In this document: in pieces, positions 24,001 through 35,745 of the stretch | How the letters are laid out: the number at the start of each line of letters is the position of its first letter | Numbering within the stretch: position 1 is the first letter of the stretch | NCBI GenBank assembly: GCA_011009095.1 | Contig: VTPC01090942.1 | Span: forward strand, 1-64,000 | Direction: 5' to 3' | Source: Ignelater luminosus | Taxonomy: Eukaryota > Arthropoda > Insecta > Coleoptera > Elateridae | DNA: 64,000 nucleotides | The notes under the pieces: generated by a model | The model's input: only the letters and a program-made list of their open reading frames with translations | The model's database searches: none | Told to the model about the DNA's origin: nothing | Program-made: the position numbers and the translations under genes

Positions 24001-25900
24001 CTGCTGGAAATTGAATCGGAAGATAATTCTAGATGTACGGCCTGCATGGTGAAAAATACAAATATACAGACATTAGCTTTTAGACTTTAAGCCTCTAGAT
24101 TTATCCATTGTGCTATTACAAATTTCGAATTTATCCTGAAACATTTAAAATAATGAGATCGACAATGTCTAAATGCAAAATCTACAAACCAAGATTTTAA
24201 AAGCTTTCTATAAATATTTTCGATATTTTTCAGTTGAACGGTGTTTTTGAGGCAACAGTAAAGAAACTACTTATGGCAAGACAAAAATAAATTTGTTAAT
24301 CTCTCTTCAACTCTGAGAAAATCTTTTTAATCCACAAATGGTTTTAATCTTCAAACAGATTTTGAGTAAAAATTTGAATTATCTAGCTAAATAATGAAAC
24401 TCAAAAGTGCATTTTGAAAGTCTGATTCACAAAGTGCACCAAATTGTCTTGTCTAGAATTATGTATAAATCTAAGGCAAAATGATACAATTCTGAGAATT
24501 GTCTCTAACGAAAAGGTCTGCTAATGGTCTATATCATGTGGTACTGATAAAATCAAAGCAATTTTGCTTTTCTCGATTTGGACTTCTAAAGATAGGAAAT
24601 CCAAAGTATCTATATTTGACGTTTTAGAACAATTATTAAACCATATGGTATAATGAATTGATTTTTCCAAGATCAAACCTCTCAAAAATCAGCAGGTTTG
24701 ATTTCTGAAGGAACATATGGTCAATGTAGGCTATTCTATCCTGGAAGTGACTGACTCGGTTACTAGCAAAGGTATGCCATTGATGTTGCAATGACTTGAT
24801 CTAACTAACAGCAACTTCAGAATCCGACCAAGCAAATATGTTGGAGCACAACGTTCTAATCGTTGTAACAATAATGTTTTTAAAGGTGCTACTAAACAGA
24901 CCCTAACTTTCATATGCAGTCCTATTTGCATTCAAAAATATGCGTAGGTCACATTTTCTTTTGTATAACAAAATGTGTCTAGGTATTTTGATATCGAATG
25001 CATTTCGGAATAAAATCTTTTCCATTGAGATACAGCATTCAAAAAAGGTTTTTAATTCCGCTCTACGCCCAAAATCCGCAAATGTTGGATTAGACATTTT
25101 GCAAAAAGCAATAAGAAATGAGATAAATTCCGAGAAATCGAGATGTTTGTAACACCAGACAAGATTGATCTTCTGAGATTCTGATAAACTAGAGCTTTCA
25201 TAAGTAAAACTATTAATTTGCTGTTGCGATTGCAAATCTAAAACCTTAACAGAGCAAGAGTGTACACTATCGAAAGTATAAAAGTATTAAATAAAATTTC
25301 TGAACAATTTCTAGCCCACGTTCTCAAGTCAAAAGATTCCTTGTGTAATAACAATGAGAATTCTGACTTAATTTGGTAAGCTACGTCGAAATTCCACAAC
25401 CAGTCAATACATCATTATGTAGATATCTGAGCAAACATTTTCGAAGCACATGAATTCTTCTGTTTGTCTAAAGCCAATTGTGAAATTGTTCTATTGGCTA
25501 AATAAGACAAACTAGTTGCATCAAATGTCATGGTATTCTTCTAAGAATTTTCTAGAAGTTTTTATTTTCTTCATGTACGATAATTGGCAAAATCATTAGT
25601 TTGTTTGTTGTCAACTATTAAAACAGTTCTGTTACATTTAATGGAAGTGTCAAAAACTTTCTTCAATTTAGCCGAGCGGTAGTACTGCTAAATGCATAAC
25701 GAAGAAGAGCATCTAGTTTTCTCATTTCTCAACCGCTGCTTTCTTACTCAGAAGACCTGTAGTACTACTGCCATAAACTGCACCACCCGTAAATTTTACA
25801 AATTTTAAATTTATTGCGTCTATATCTATTTACTCTTTCTCTAGTTGTCTAGGTATTTGTTTTATTGTTTTAATAATAGACTACACGGTTATGTACCACT
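21009..25900. other. Long intergenic stretch, nothing recognised
   Basis: Nearly 5 kb of AT-rich sequence without a supportable gene. An ACAGAGTGTTCTGTAAGAGT block near 23319 resembles the repeat words around 14870 and may be an old interspersed repeat. Confidence 0.45.
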
Positions 25901-25904
25901 GCTT

Positions 25905-26165
25905 AACAAAAATATGGAGAAGTTTCAGCTTAACTAGGTTTTGTTACATCCAGACTGGGACATAACCGTCTGTTTAGATGAATCAAAATTTAATTTAGAA
26001 AGAAGCGACGGAATATGTGCAGAGAAAGTCTGGCGTAGAATTAAATAAAGATTACTCAAAGCATACACAAAAGTTCTCAGCAAGTCAAATGATGTGGGGT
26101 AGCATAACTATAAATTTCAACAGTATCACACCATAATTGCTATGCAAGCATCTTTTGGTATACAT
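25905..26165 (+). pseudogene. Tc1-like transposase fragment
   Basis: Forward translation gives DESKFNLERSDGICAEKVWR (the 'DESKFNLFGSDG..YVWR' first catalytic region of Tc1). After a frameshift it gives KFSASQMMWGSITINF (the 'SVMVWG.I' strand). No terminal repeats or remaining domains were found. Confidence 0.55.
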
Positions 26166-27023
26166 TGGGACACGATTACATTGCCGCGCAGCTTTTGATG
26201 ATTGTTACCTTGAGTTTCAACTGGCTATACTGTCTTTTAAAAATATTGTTTGATAAAAAAGAAATTTCATACACATTAAATGATATAGTGTGACCTACCA
26301 ACAGAGAATATATAGATCTTTCACTTTCTGTGGTTCTGGAATATAACTCAATATCCAGAACTGTCTATGATCAAATTAAAAGCTTTTCACGTGCCTCTAG
26401 TAATCTGTAATTTAGCACTTCAGAAGCAGAAGGCTTCAATCATCTAAATCATCTTAAATTGAGTCGATGCATAGAAACTCATATATGGAACGGTTAAAAT
26501 TATTTAGCCATTTTTTCTGTTTTGTTATTAATGGACTTCTACTCCTGTGATTCCTCAGAAGTATCAAATTATTGTACAGAAGAATTAACTTCTAAGCTAT
26601 AGTCTTTTATCGTAAGTTGAAGAAACTCTCATTGCGGATACTTACTTACCTGTTTCAGAACTTGTAAAACTTCTCTTTAGGAAGTAAACTTTACAAAACA
26701 CTAATTCTGAAAATTTTAAATGAACAAGTAGACTTGAGTAAAATTAATCATTTCTTTAATCTACTGTAAGTATAACTAAGTATACTTACATTAAGTAAAC
26801 CGTATAAGTGGCCTACTTTAAATTTTGTTTAAATTAAAACACGTAGATTTAAATAGGATCACTACAGTCATTTATAAGGACGCACTGTATATTTATACGC
26901 TGTAAATTTGAATGAAACCCAAGGTATTTAATATTATGAAATTTATTTTAACCAAATCGTATATATCTCAGTCACATATTTCATCGTTATCCAAAATAGT
27001 TAGCCTGGTCGTATTAAAAATCT
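26166..27023. other. Intergenic, nothing recognised
   Basis: AT-rich spacer before peptide gene 3. No gene or repeat seen. Confidence 0.5.
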
Positions 27024-27254
27024 TCAAAAGTAATATCCATAGCCATAGTTAGCATATGGGATGCCATAGGAGTAGGCATATGGTACGCCGCCATAATAGA
27101 TCTGGGGTTTAGGTCCAGGAGCAGCCATGGCGACGGCTACCAAGAGGGCAACAAGAAGGAGCAACTGTAATAAATCAATTTTAATATTAATAAAAATTTT
27201 AAAAAAATAAAAAATGATTATTTAAAATAAAAATGGACTTACCAATTTGAACAT
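27024..27254 (-). CDS. NPLP4-like secreted Tyr/Gly-rich peptide precursor, gene 3 (50 aa, two exons)
   Basis: Exon 1 is 27254-27243 (M-F-K-L). A 78-bp intron (27242-27165) has a GTAAGT donor and an acceptor reading ATTACAG. Exon 2 is 27164-27024, ending TGA. The signal peptide is MFKLLLLLVALLVAVAMA, then A-P-G-P-K-P-Q, then IYYGGVPYAYSYGIPYANYG and YGYYF. It is the closest member to Drosophila NPLP4 in the QxYYGxxPYAYS start of its mature part. It is isolated, about 8 kb from its nearest sister, and its promoter lacks the clear upstream element of genes 1, 2, 5, 6 and 7. The role is inferred from family resemblance. Confidence 0.85.
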
Positions 27255-27285
27255 TTTGAAAGCTTGCTTTGTACTAATCTGCAGG

Positions 27286-27326
27286 TACAAAACTATGACG
27301 AGTTATGGAAGAAGCTCGTTTATATA
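27286..27326 (-). promoter_or_regulatory. Core promoter of gene 3
   Basis: TATATAAA (27326-27319), 22 nt, then ATAGTTTTGTA (27296-27286). Confidence 0.75.
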
Positions 27327-30115
27327 GTCGAAGATCCAATGTGATATGTGTTGACTGTGGTGTGGGTAATTAAATAATTGTAAACAATTTTGTAATATCC
27401 TTGAAAGTTTGGAGGTAAATCTTTGAAAAAAAATAGGACTAGTTGTTAGTTATTATATGACAATCAGGAAGAATCTTAATTTGTCTATGATTTCAGTAGT
27501 TTTTGTTAGAGATATGAGATTATTCCTGGAAGTGTTTCTTAAAAAGTTGAATTAAATCATTCTTTTAATTTTTATACCTTTGCATACTCGATTTTAATAT
27601 TTTGTGTTTTTAAAACATGAGTTATCAATTTTGTGTTTGTGTAATTTTCAAAAATATTTTTGTGATTAACACAAAAGGAAAAGAATTTGTTGGAGAATAC
27701 GCCTTTTAATTGATACATTAAATATTTGTTAATTCATTATATTAGCTATAAATATTATTATGATATCCTGAATACAAATTTATTAATTATGATTTGTAAG
27801 ATTTATAAATTTATACGAAACTAACAAGTCAATAATCATAAATTAATTTAATTGGATAGCTGTTTGATTTATTACTTTTTTGAAGAAATTTTAAATTTTT
27901 TACTATTAAGATAAAAAATGGAGTTTTACATTATCAGAATTTACCTCGTTAAAGACATTCTTGCTTAATTAGGAAAAGTTTAATAGTTAATTTCAGATAA
28001 ACATTGATCTCTATTACATTTTAAGCACGATGGATTTATGTATCTTAATTATTTTTAAAACAAATAATTGTTTAAAGCGTAATATGAGCAAAATAACTCG
28101 ACTTAAAGTGAGTCATAAGCACATAATGTTCTAGCTATTAATTATTTATTAAAAGTACGTAAACGGAATATCTAATGAAGTTATTTTTTTATTCTGAAAT
28201 CTTAAGCCAAACTGCATAGAGTTACGAAAAAATTCTATGCCCAAAATAAGACCCAGGATAGAAAGTTGGAATGTTTATTTTCAGTTATTTTTCAATTATG
28301 TGGTTAATAAGACAAATGCGGACTTAGAAAAACTTTCCTGAAATAGACGACTCATGACAACTTTTGTCATAACAACGAAAAAAGTTCTCTAAAAATAAGA
28401 TAAGAAAAACAATGTTGCCTTGTCAACTCAGAAAGATTTCTTTTTTGCAAATACTATTTTCCAGCCCTTGTATTTAAGTTATGTGTACAAGAAGATAGAA
28501 CAAATGGTCAGGTTAGTACTCTTTTCATTATATTTCTCCTTGAGATTCGAGTATTTTCAAGCAAAAAATGGGAAAATAGAACATGCAGTAAATATGTTAT
28601 GCAAACCTCTACTTAATTGCAATACAACCAGTCCAAAATGTGGTCATAAAAATTTGCAAGTTGATGTTAATTCTAATTGTTATCATTGTTCTGTTAAATA
28701 ACAACCTTTTTTGCAAACGTCTACACTGCTTGTTTGTAGTTTAATTGTAATGAAGTAATCGTGCTAAGGTTTTACAAGTTTTTAACATTCAGTTTGGTTT
28801 TTATTTTTCTATTTCTTTCTGCTGCATCTTGTTTATTTAAATAGTTGATATCCCATTAAATCTAACATAAATAAAAATTAAAATAGTTATAAACTTGAAC
28901 TTTATTTTATGGTTTATTTCTGTTTACCTCAAACGTTTTTCCAGCTATCAACTCTAGCTTACAATTTTTAAATGGCAACAAAAGTAGATTGTTTTCGCAG
29001 TTTCATTAATGAAATTGCTCTGCAAATTTGCATCCCAATTTTTATTACTCGTAAAGCGTTTTTACCTGAAAATATAGATTAGTGCTATTTTGAACATTCT
29101 AAAGGTATTTATAAATGAAAGAGTTAATTATATTTGCCACTGATTTTCTGTCACTATTTTTTGCCTCATTTTCTATAAGTGAATGAATTTCTAATAATTA
29201 TTTTTTTGCAAAACACGAGTTCTGCTAAAATCTTTAAATTTAGATTTAACTGTAAGTTTTCCAGAGAAACGCTTCTATGAATTTCATGTAAGATCTACCT
29301 TAATTAGTGAAGCCGGTAGTATTAATTGGCTAAAGTATAATTTAAAGTGTAACTAGAAATTTTATTTTTATTAATTACCATCCATAGTGTGTCAAAACCA
29401 GAAATTACAAAATGAATTAATTATTCCTAAAATCCTTTTTCTTTTGGAATTTTCCAATTCATATCCGAAAGCCGTCAACGCTAACACTGTCGAACTTACA
29501 CCATCGTCGTTCTATTTTTTAATTAATTTTTTACTTAAAATTTTTCCGTAGTTTTTCTTAGTTGTGCAAATGAATACCAGAATAGCAATTTCCTTGAATG
29601 TTCCGTTTTCAACTGTCTCGTACATTCAAGTCTCTGCAAGTTTATTGATGATTAGAAGAGAAAGTGTCATTGCCCAACAAAGTCAGTTTCTGATCCAGCC
29701 TAAAGAAACTCATTCCTTCAGTATCATCTGGGCTGTATGATTAAAGCAGCCGATAGATCCAGTATACTAAGGTGATGTATCTTTAATTACTGTTCTGAAT
29801 TTTGAATCTTGTTATTTGCCTATGGTTCCAAAAGCAAATAAACTTGTGCTAGCAGAAACGTAAGTATTAAAGGATGTGTTTGACAATTCACACGAGGAAA
29901 ATATTTTTAGGAGTTGAATGACTGTATAACAGTTATTCAGTAATACTTTACACCTAAAAGGTTCTTAAACAGAAAACAATTAGGTTGAAAGTAGCAAAAA
30001 CTTTGAGGTACTATGCAAGAATGAACTGGGCCATCAGGAAAGAAAACATGTTTTTACTGTCCTTTTCAGCTGCAGGATAAATCTTTAAAAGGCTCTCTAT
30101 CTGCTACCTTATTCT
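27327..30115. other. Intergenic, nothing recognised
   Basis: AT-rich stretch. The 93-codon open frame at 28420-28701 has no protein-like motif and is not supported. Confidence 0.5.
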
Positions 30116-30780
30116 TCATTGTTTTGTATTTTTCTTTCTTTCGTATGCCTTTTGCGAATAATATCTTACGCACTTCCAGTTTTCTTTCTTTTCCAGCATC
30201 TTCTCTACTGCGTTTCTTGTTATTAACGTGCCATTATTCTTTAATTCTACCTCGGTCCATTCCTTATCCATATTGTGTATTCGTAAAATTTGTGCTCTGC
30301 TGTATCGTTTTCTGGACAATATATGCATCTAACAGATTCCTTTCCAGGTAAACCATAATTGAAATTGTGCGGCGTAATAATTTACTTGTCCCCCGTTTCT
30401 GTTTATCCATGGCTTTATCCCTCTTATTAGTCTTTCGGCTTTTCCCAGTGTTGGTAATCCATTGATCCTGCCACTTTCTAATGGTAATCTCACGTTCTTC
30501 TTTAACGTTCGTCTTTGCCTTGCGATCATATATGTTTTCTTTCTCTTCTACTATTAGCTTGATTGATACTAAATCCTCGATTAGCACGGCAGCATCGTAT
30601 GACATAGTTCTAAACGCACTGCTAACTTTTATCGCACTAGTTTTCTGGATTGACTCCAGTATGTCTCCGCATTTTTTAATTTTTAAAAAGATAACATCTG
30701 GAACATTCAATTTCATGTTACTACGATTTAAGCTAATAGACTGCAGAATACCAAAGCTTTCCGCATGTGATAAAGACAAT
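30116..30780 (-). pseudogene. Non-LTR retrotransposon (R1-like) 3' coding remnant
   Basis: Three overlapping minus-strand frames together give the region after the reverse transcriptase. In order they read FRTMSYDAAVLIEDLVSI, then EEKENIYDRKAK, REITIRKWQDQWI, KPWINRNGGQVNYY and WTEVELKNNGTLITRNAVEK. The pattern 'AYRT.S..A..VI.G..PI.L...ER...Y.RK' followed by 'W...W' and a 'KPW..R..G...YY.TQ' block is typical of insect R1/I-type elements. At least two frameshifts are present. The C-terminal zinc-knuckle region is not intact. Confidence 0.7.
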
Positions 30781-33435
30781 AAATTGATCTTTGATCAGAC
30801 AGGTCAAGTAACACTGAACGTACTCGTACTTTATATGTTTTGTCAAAATTCTATTGTTATATTGTTTTAAATGTTTTCTACTTGGCTGGAGGAATACGAA
30901 TACCCTCACTTGTACTTCTCTCGCGGCACTGATGTGTGTATATGTAATTGGTAGTTTGGTCCAAAATCGATACGAATGGATGTTTTTACAAAATTCATTG
31001 GTGCAATCACAATTTTGTTACAAGAATTTACGTTTAAAATAAAATCAGTAATTTAAATCTTTATTTTAATGAATTATTTCTCTTAGTAGGAGTAATGACA
31101 CTACCTTTTTTTTAAGTGACAAACGCAATAAGTTTTGGCACAAATAATTTCTCAACTTTCAGAATATAAGTTAGATCATTTTTGCAATTGTTTTAAATAT
31201 CAACGGAACTGTTTAATGGCAGTATTAATAGAATTTGCAAAATTAAGTGGGCCATGGTTTGTAAAAAAAAAATTTTTCAAGGTCCTAGAAGCGCCCTATG
31301 TAACTTATATACAGTGTTTTAATCAGTCAAAAACGTAGGAACATCCTGGTTATTATGCTTGAACTAAAAAGGCAAGTGCTGGCTGCTTCAGCTCCTGAGT
31401 ACTTTATGTTATTTTTTCTACAGTTTACGTTATAATAATAATACAAATAGCAAATTGAAGTAATTAGTAACTGAAAACAGATTAAGATACAATAAATTTT
31501 AAATTGTCCAATAACCTTTCAAGTCTGAAATGAAGTTTCCTGTTTTTAAGTACTTGGCGAAAAGGAAAGGAAGTTTTATTGTAGTAAGATCTCCTAACAA
31601 AATTATATCAAGGACTTAAAGGGTTTGCAGAAATTAACTCAAAACATAAATAAAGACCAAACTATAAAAATCAGACAAAAGTTTAGCTTAAGTTTCTAAG
31701 AAAAAAGTGTCAGTAGTTGACATTGTGACTTCTCTAGAACTACCAGCCCGACAAAAGTCCAAATAGGTCAGACTCTATCTACTTAAAGTTTTGTAATCAG
31801 AACAAGGACAAAAACGGTGTTTACTCGTTTACATGTCTAAGAAGTCACTCCCACAGCCTCACAAAGTTGAGGATAATATTTCATGAATTTACTTTTAATA
31901 ACCCTAGTATTTAGGCTCATGTTGGGGTCTTGAGAGCTCCGTATTTTGTTTAAGGCCCTAGAAAGTCTCTAATCGGCCCTAGTCATATAAACTCAAATTT
32001 AAACAAAACTACTTAACGAAATAAAATAGAATTGAAATCCTGTTAGATGAAAGACACACCTCAACAATTTTCTTTGCAAACAGATTTTAGACGACAATCG
32101 TTGCCTTCTATAACAAATAATAGAACTCCAAGAGCAAGGGAACGCTCAGACACTTAAAAAACAAATTGTCTTAAGTCTTAGTGATAGATCTGTACCAATC
32201 CAGGTCTCTCGGAGGCACTCTACCTATGACGCTGATGGTTTTTACTCTTAGAAACCAAGTCAAACGCATAAAAATAGCAATTTGAAAAAAATAAGCAAAA
32301 ACAAGTTAAGTCACAGATGTTCTGCTCCTCTATAAATGTTATTGAATTGTCACCAGGAAAAGTTCTATTATGTTCAGAGTTATAGCACACGTTAGTGTTC
32401 CCCGCAGACATACTTGGCGGAGGTCTTATTGTCGGCGTATGGGGTATACCGGGAGCCGGTTTATCATACAGGAAAAATAGTTGCGAATGTACAGATATTA
32501 GAATATATTTAGGCATACATAATGGAAGTGCAAAGGCCAAAAGACAGTGTGGTGAAAAAAAATTGCATTGCTTTGTTTGTTCTCGGACTGTGTTGGAATT
32601 ACAGTTTTGGGTATTATTGGTTATGGCAGTTCTCTTGATTCTGGGTGGTATGACTATGATATTTGTTGCTGTGCTGTGTCCTTAAATGCTAGAAAACGCT
32701 CTTTTCCAATAAGATATTGCGCGGGTCCAAATTGATAGTGCTTCCTAGGCTTCCTGATTGTTTTGCCAATCGAACATGTTTGAATAATGTGCTCCATTCT
32801 CCTGACCATATAGTTTAACTTTGTAATGAGGTACAATTAACCTGAGATGAGCTACATCAAAAAAAGAACACCCACATAAAGTTTTAGAACGTGTTAAACC
32901 ACGAGAAGGATCAACATGTTACTGAAGAGCTTTGTTAGTTATGGTTCTTTGGTTCTGACCATTTTATCAGTTTTTTTTTATACATAAGTCATTGGCCCTA
33001 ATCAAATCTAAACATCGTACGTTATGTAATTCTTAATGTTACATTTTCTATGAACGGTAGTATTATAAATAACGCTTCTAGAATTTTGCACTTCAAATAC
33101 GTAATATCTGCCACCAATAAACTTTGCATAGTGTATTAAATGGCACACACAGAGCGAAGTTACTTTAGACCGACTGACGCAACGTGAGTTCCACGCCTGG
33201 AACAGGAAACAATTTTTTGTTCCTAGTATAGAATTTACGCAACTATATCATAGCAGTAACTTTCTCATTGGCAAACAACCACGGGATTGCAGCCATACTA
33301 CAAACTGCTTCAAGTTACTACCAAAATTTAGAAAACTGAAGGGTTTACTGCAGGTAACCATGTAATGGAGTATTTGAAAATGAAACTGTAGCACCAGAAA
33401 TTTAAAGACCTGTAGACTTTTTAGCATTCGGAATG
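30781..33435. other. Intergenic, nothing recognised
   Basis: No gene is supported. A 96-codon frame at 32395-32685 has a hydrophobic C-terminus but no start context, homology or promoter, so it is left out. Confidence 0.45.
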
Positions 33436-33439
33436 CTAA

Positions 33440-34365
33440 CTGATTGTGAGGTGCGGTGATGGGTCCATAGAAATTTCTGTTCCGGCATTCGCCTTGACTA
33501 CTAGGGAAAACCACGGAAAAACCATAGTAAGGACAGTCGGCCCGCTTATGGCCCGGACCTCCCGAAAGCAAACATAGCGCGGGGACGCTGAGTACGTTGC
33601 GCGGTAGTTTCGCGGAGGACTGTGCATGGGGACTTATCTACAGATAAGCGGGGTGTCGAGAAGTATGTCCGTCAACTTGGGGGAGAGGTTCTTGGCACGT
33701 CTCATCATGGTAGAGAATATTTAGGTTTTATTTTGGATTTTCTGTGGGCGGCCAGAGCCGGGGTTCTAAAGATGTTGAGAACGTGCTCTCTCTTTTGTTC
33801 AACCGCCCTGCTTACATAGCAACCCTTCATGAATTCGAGGCGCGCATCTACAGGAGGAATTCCCGCTCTGTCACGGGCTTCCTCAGAAGGGAAGAAAATC
33901 CTCTTGCAGATGGCCCTCTCTTTCTGTTGGAGTCTCCTGATCGCATATGGCAGTGCAGAGCCGAAGACGGTGAATCGGTAGTCGATCACGGGTCTTATGA
34001 AAGTTTTGTTTGTGTGAAATAGTCGGGGGATGGCAGCCTGGAATACCACCGCAGAGTCTAGAGAGCAAGCTGCTGCGCTGCTGGACAACGTCCAGGCAGT
34101 GCTTCAGTTCGTCGTTCCATCTCAGCGTGAGGGTGAAAGTGATGCCAAGGTACTTGACAGATGGTGAAAGTTGGAGGCGCGAACCCCACAGTTCCAGAAG
34201 GACGTCGTCGGGATCGAATCTGGCCGTGTGAGTGTACCTGGAGTAGCGGGATAAGAGGGGGTTTGTTTTCTGAGGGTTCGATCTGATCCTCCACCTGCGG
34301 AACCAAGTCTCCAGGCGTCCTAGTTCGTACTCCAGGACTCTCGATCGCTTGTTCCCTGTCACTAC
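33440..34365 (-). mobile_element. Jockey-like non-LTR retrotransposon, 5'-truncated
   Basis: The segment is markedly more GC-rich than its surroundings. Minus-strand frames give LGRLETWFRRWRIRSNPQKT (reverse-transcriptase thumb), then SVKYLGITFTLTLRW (the 'YLG..LD..L.W' motif). Next come FIRPVIDYRFTVFGSALPYA (the 'LIRP.l.Yg..vWg' motif) and RRLQQKERAICKRI. The tail continues to about 33440 with sequence like the 3' region of such elements. A frameshift separates the thumb from the last block. A degraded second copy of the same 3' part is at about 48020-48330 on the opposite strand. Confidence 0.8.
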
Positions 34366-34369
34366 TAAA

Positions 34370-35420
34370 TATCATGAATGCATGCATTATCTGAAAGAAA
34401 TTTTCAGTTTGACTTCGTAATTTGTAATTTATATTGTTAAGAGATTCTAATGTTGAATGATGTAAAATGTAAAAAGAAGCAAAAGTAGGCAACTAAAACT
34501 TGTAGGTGAACTTTACATTGGCAGTAAACTTGTTTCAAGAATACTCCAAGAATTGTTAGACCGATATAAGTTTTGATTCAAACCTATACGCGCTTTCTTT
34601 GAGCAACCTACATAGGTTGACAAATGAAAAACGAAAACGTTTGTCGGTCTTGTCTTGAGAGGCTTAAGTGAGAATTGCTTTGAGTAGTCGGAACTTAGAT
34701 AACTTGAAATGAACCGCTGCGCTGGTAGACCTACGGTCAAATAAAGAAATTTTGTGTTGTAGATCAGTAAATCTACGTAGAAGAGTAAAAATGAGTTCTT
34801 TCGAGATTCACAAGATCTCCAGATTTTTTTACAATCTATAGTGACAGATAGAGGCAAGATTGATTAAAATATTGCAGGAAATCGTTATGAAACTTAACCT
34901 ATCACGCTACTGAGGAATAATGACTGTTCATTTTTTAATTGGAAAGTTGCTATGGTTTGTGTCGTTTTCAAATTGGTATAAAAAGCAAGACAAAGAAAGT
35001 AAGTGGCCTTTCTTTTGTTTTTCATTTCACTGTTACAATTCGAAAAGGCCAAGGATGCTCTAATTCCTTTCTTGAAGCAATGCAATAACTGTGACAATCT
35101 TAATCAAAAATTACCGCTTTTGTCAGTGCACAACATTAACCAAAGTTAGAAAAATTTATTCAGAATTGTTTGTGATTATAATTTATTGTGGCTTAGAAAT
35201 GTTGACTTATTTTTATTTTCACCATTTAGAGTTGCAAAACTGACAAAATGTTATTTAAGTTAATTTTAAGAAATTGTCAGATTTTTATTTATACTTTAAC
35301 GAATTACATTGAAAACAAAGCATAACAATATTTTAATATAGACAAATTTGTCAAAACACCCTCGGTGTGTAACAGAAGGTGAACTAGAGTATTCAACAAC
35401 CGGTTCCAATGCATTAATGC
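34370..35420. other. Intergenic, nothing recognised
   Basis: The 114-codon minus frame at 34513-34857 has no recognisable motif and is not supported. Confidence 0.45.
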
Positions 35421-35422
35421 GG

Positions 35423-35430
35423 TATATAAA
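35423..35430 (+). promoter_or_regulatory. TATA box of gene 4
   Basis: TATATAAA, 58 bp upstream of the ATG. The ATAGTTTG motif of the other genes is not recognisable at the expected place; the nearest similar word is ATAATAGACTT at 35444. Confidence 0.5.
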
Positions 35431-35488
35431 TCAGGTAAGCATTATAATAGACTTAATAATAAAATTCAACCTTCCGTATATTGCCAAT

Positions 35489-35745
35489 ATGTTAAAACTG
35501 GTAAGAAAAAAGAAATTCCAATACCTTTCATTTGTTTGTTCATTGTTTAACTGTCATATTTTTATTTTCAGTTGATATACTTCACTGCTATCTTCATCAT
35601 GGTTTTCGCAGTATCCGAACACGCATCTCAATATCTTCCTTACGAAAATCCATATGCAGCTAGCTATTATGGCCATATTCCATACGCCTCTGATTTTCTC
35701 GGAAACGTATACGCTCGTTATTCGCTTAAAATAACACGCTTTTGA
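35489..35745 (+). CDS. Divergent NPLP4-like peptide precursor, gene 4 (61 aa, two exons)
   Basis: Exon 1 is 35489-35500 (M-L-K-L). A 71-bp intron (35501-35571) has a GTAAGA donor and ATTTTCAG acceptor. Exon 2 is 35572-35745, ending TGA. The signal peptide is MLKLLIYFTAIFIMVFAV. The usual A-P-E-P-K-P linker is replaced by S-E-H-A-S. The tail QYLPYENPYAASYYGHIPYA then SDFLGNVYARY aligns with gene 5 (YYGYIPYA...GNYYSRF). The last residues SLKITRF extend past the point where sisters stop, suggesting a lost stop codon. The reading frame is intact, so it may be a functional outlier or a recent pseudogene. No amidation signal follows the terminal Arg-Phe. Confidence 0.7.

Noticed and set aside
24903..25235. 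110-codon minus-strand frame
   Set aside because: No recognisable domain, and a forward frame of similar quality overlaps it. No evidence for coding.
32395..32685. 96-codon frame with a hydrophobic C-terminal segment
   Set aside because: No promoter, splice context or recognisable family, and an equally long minus-strand frame overlaps part of it. Not enough to call a gene.
35720..35745. Gene 4 C-terminal Arg-Phe as an RFamide-type peptide
   Set aside because: There is no Gly for amidation and no dibasic cleavage site, and the end looks like read-through past the family stop.
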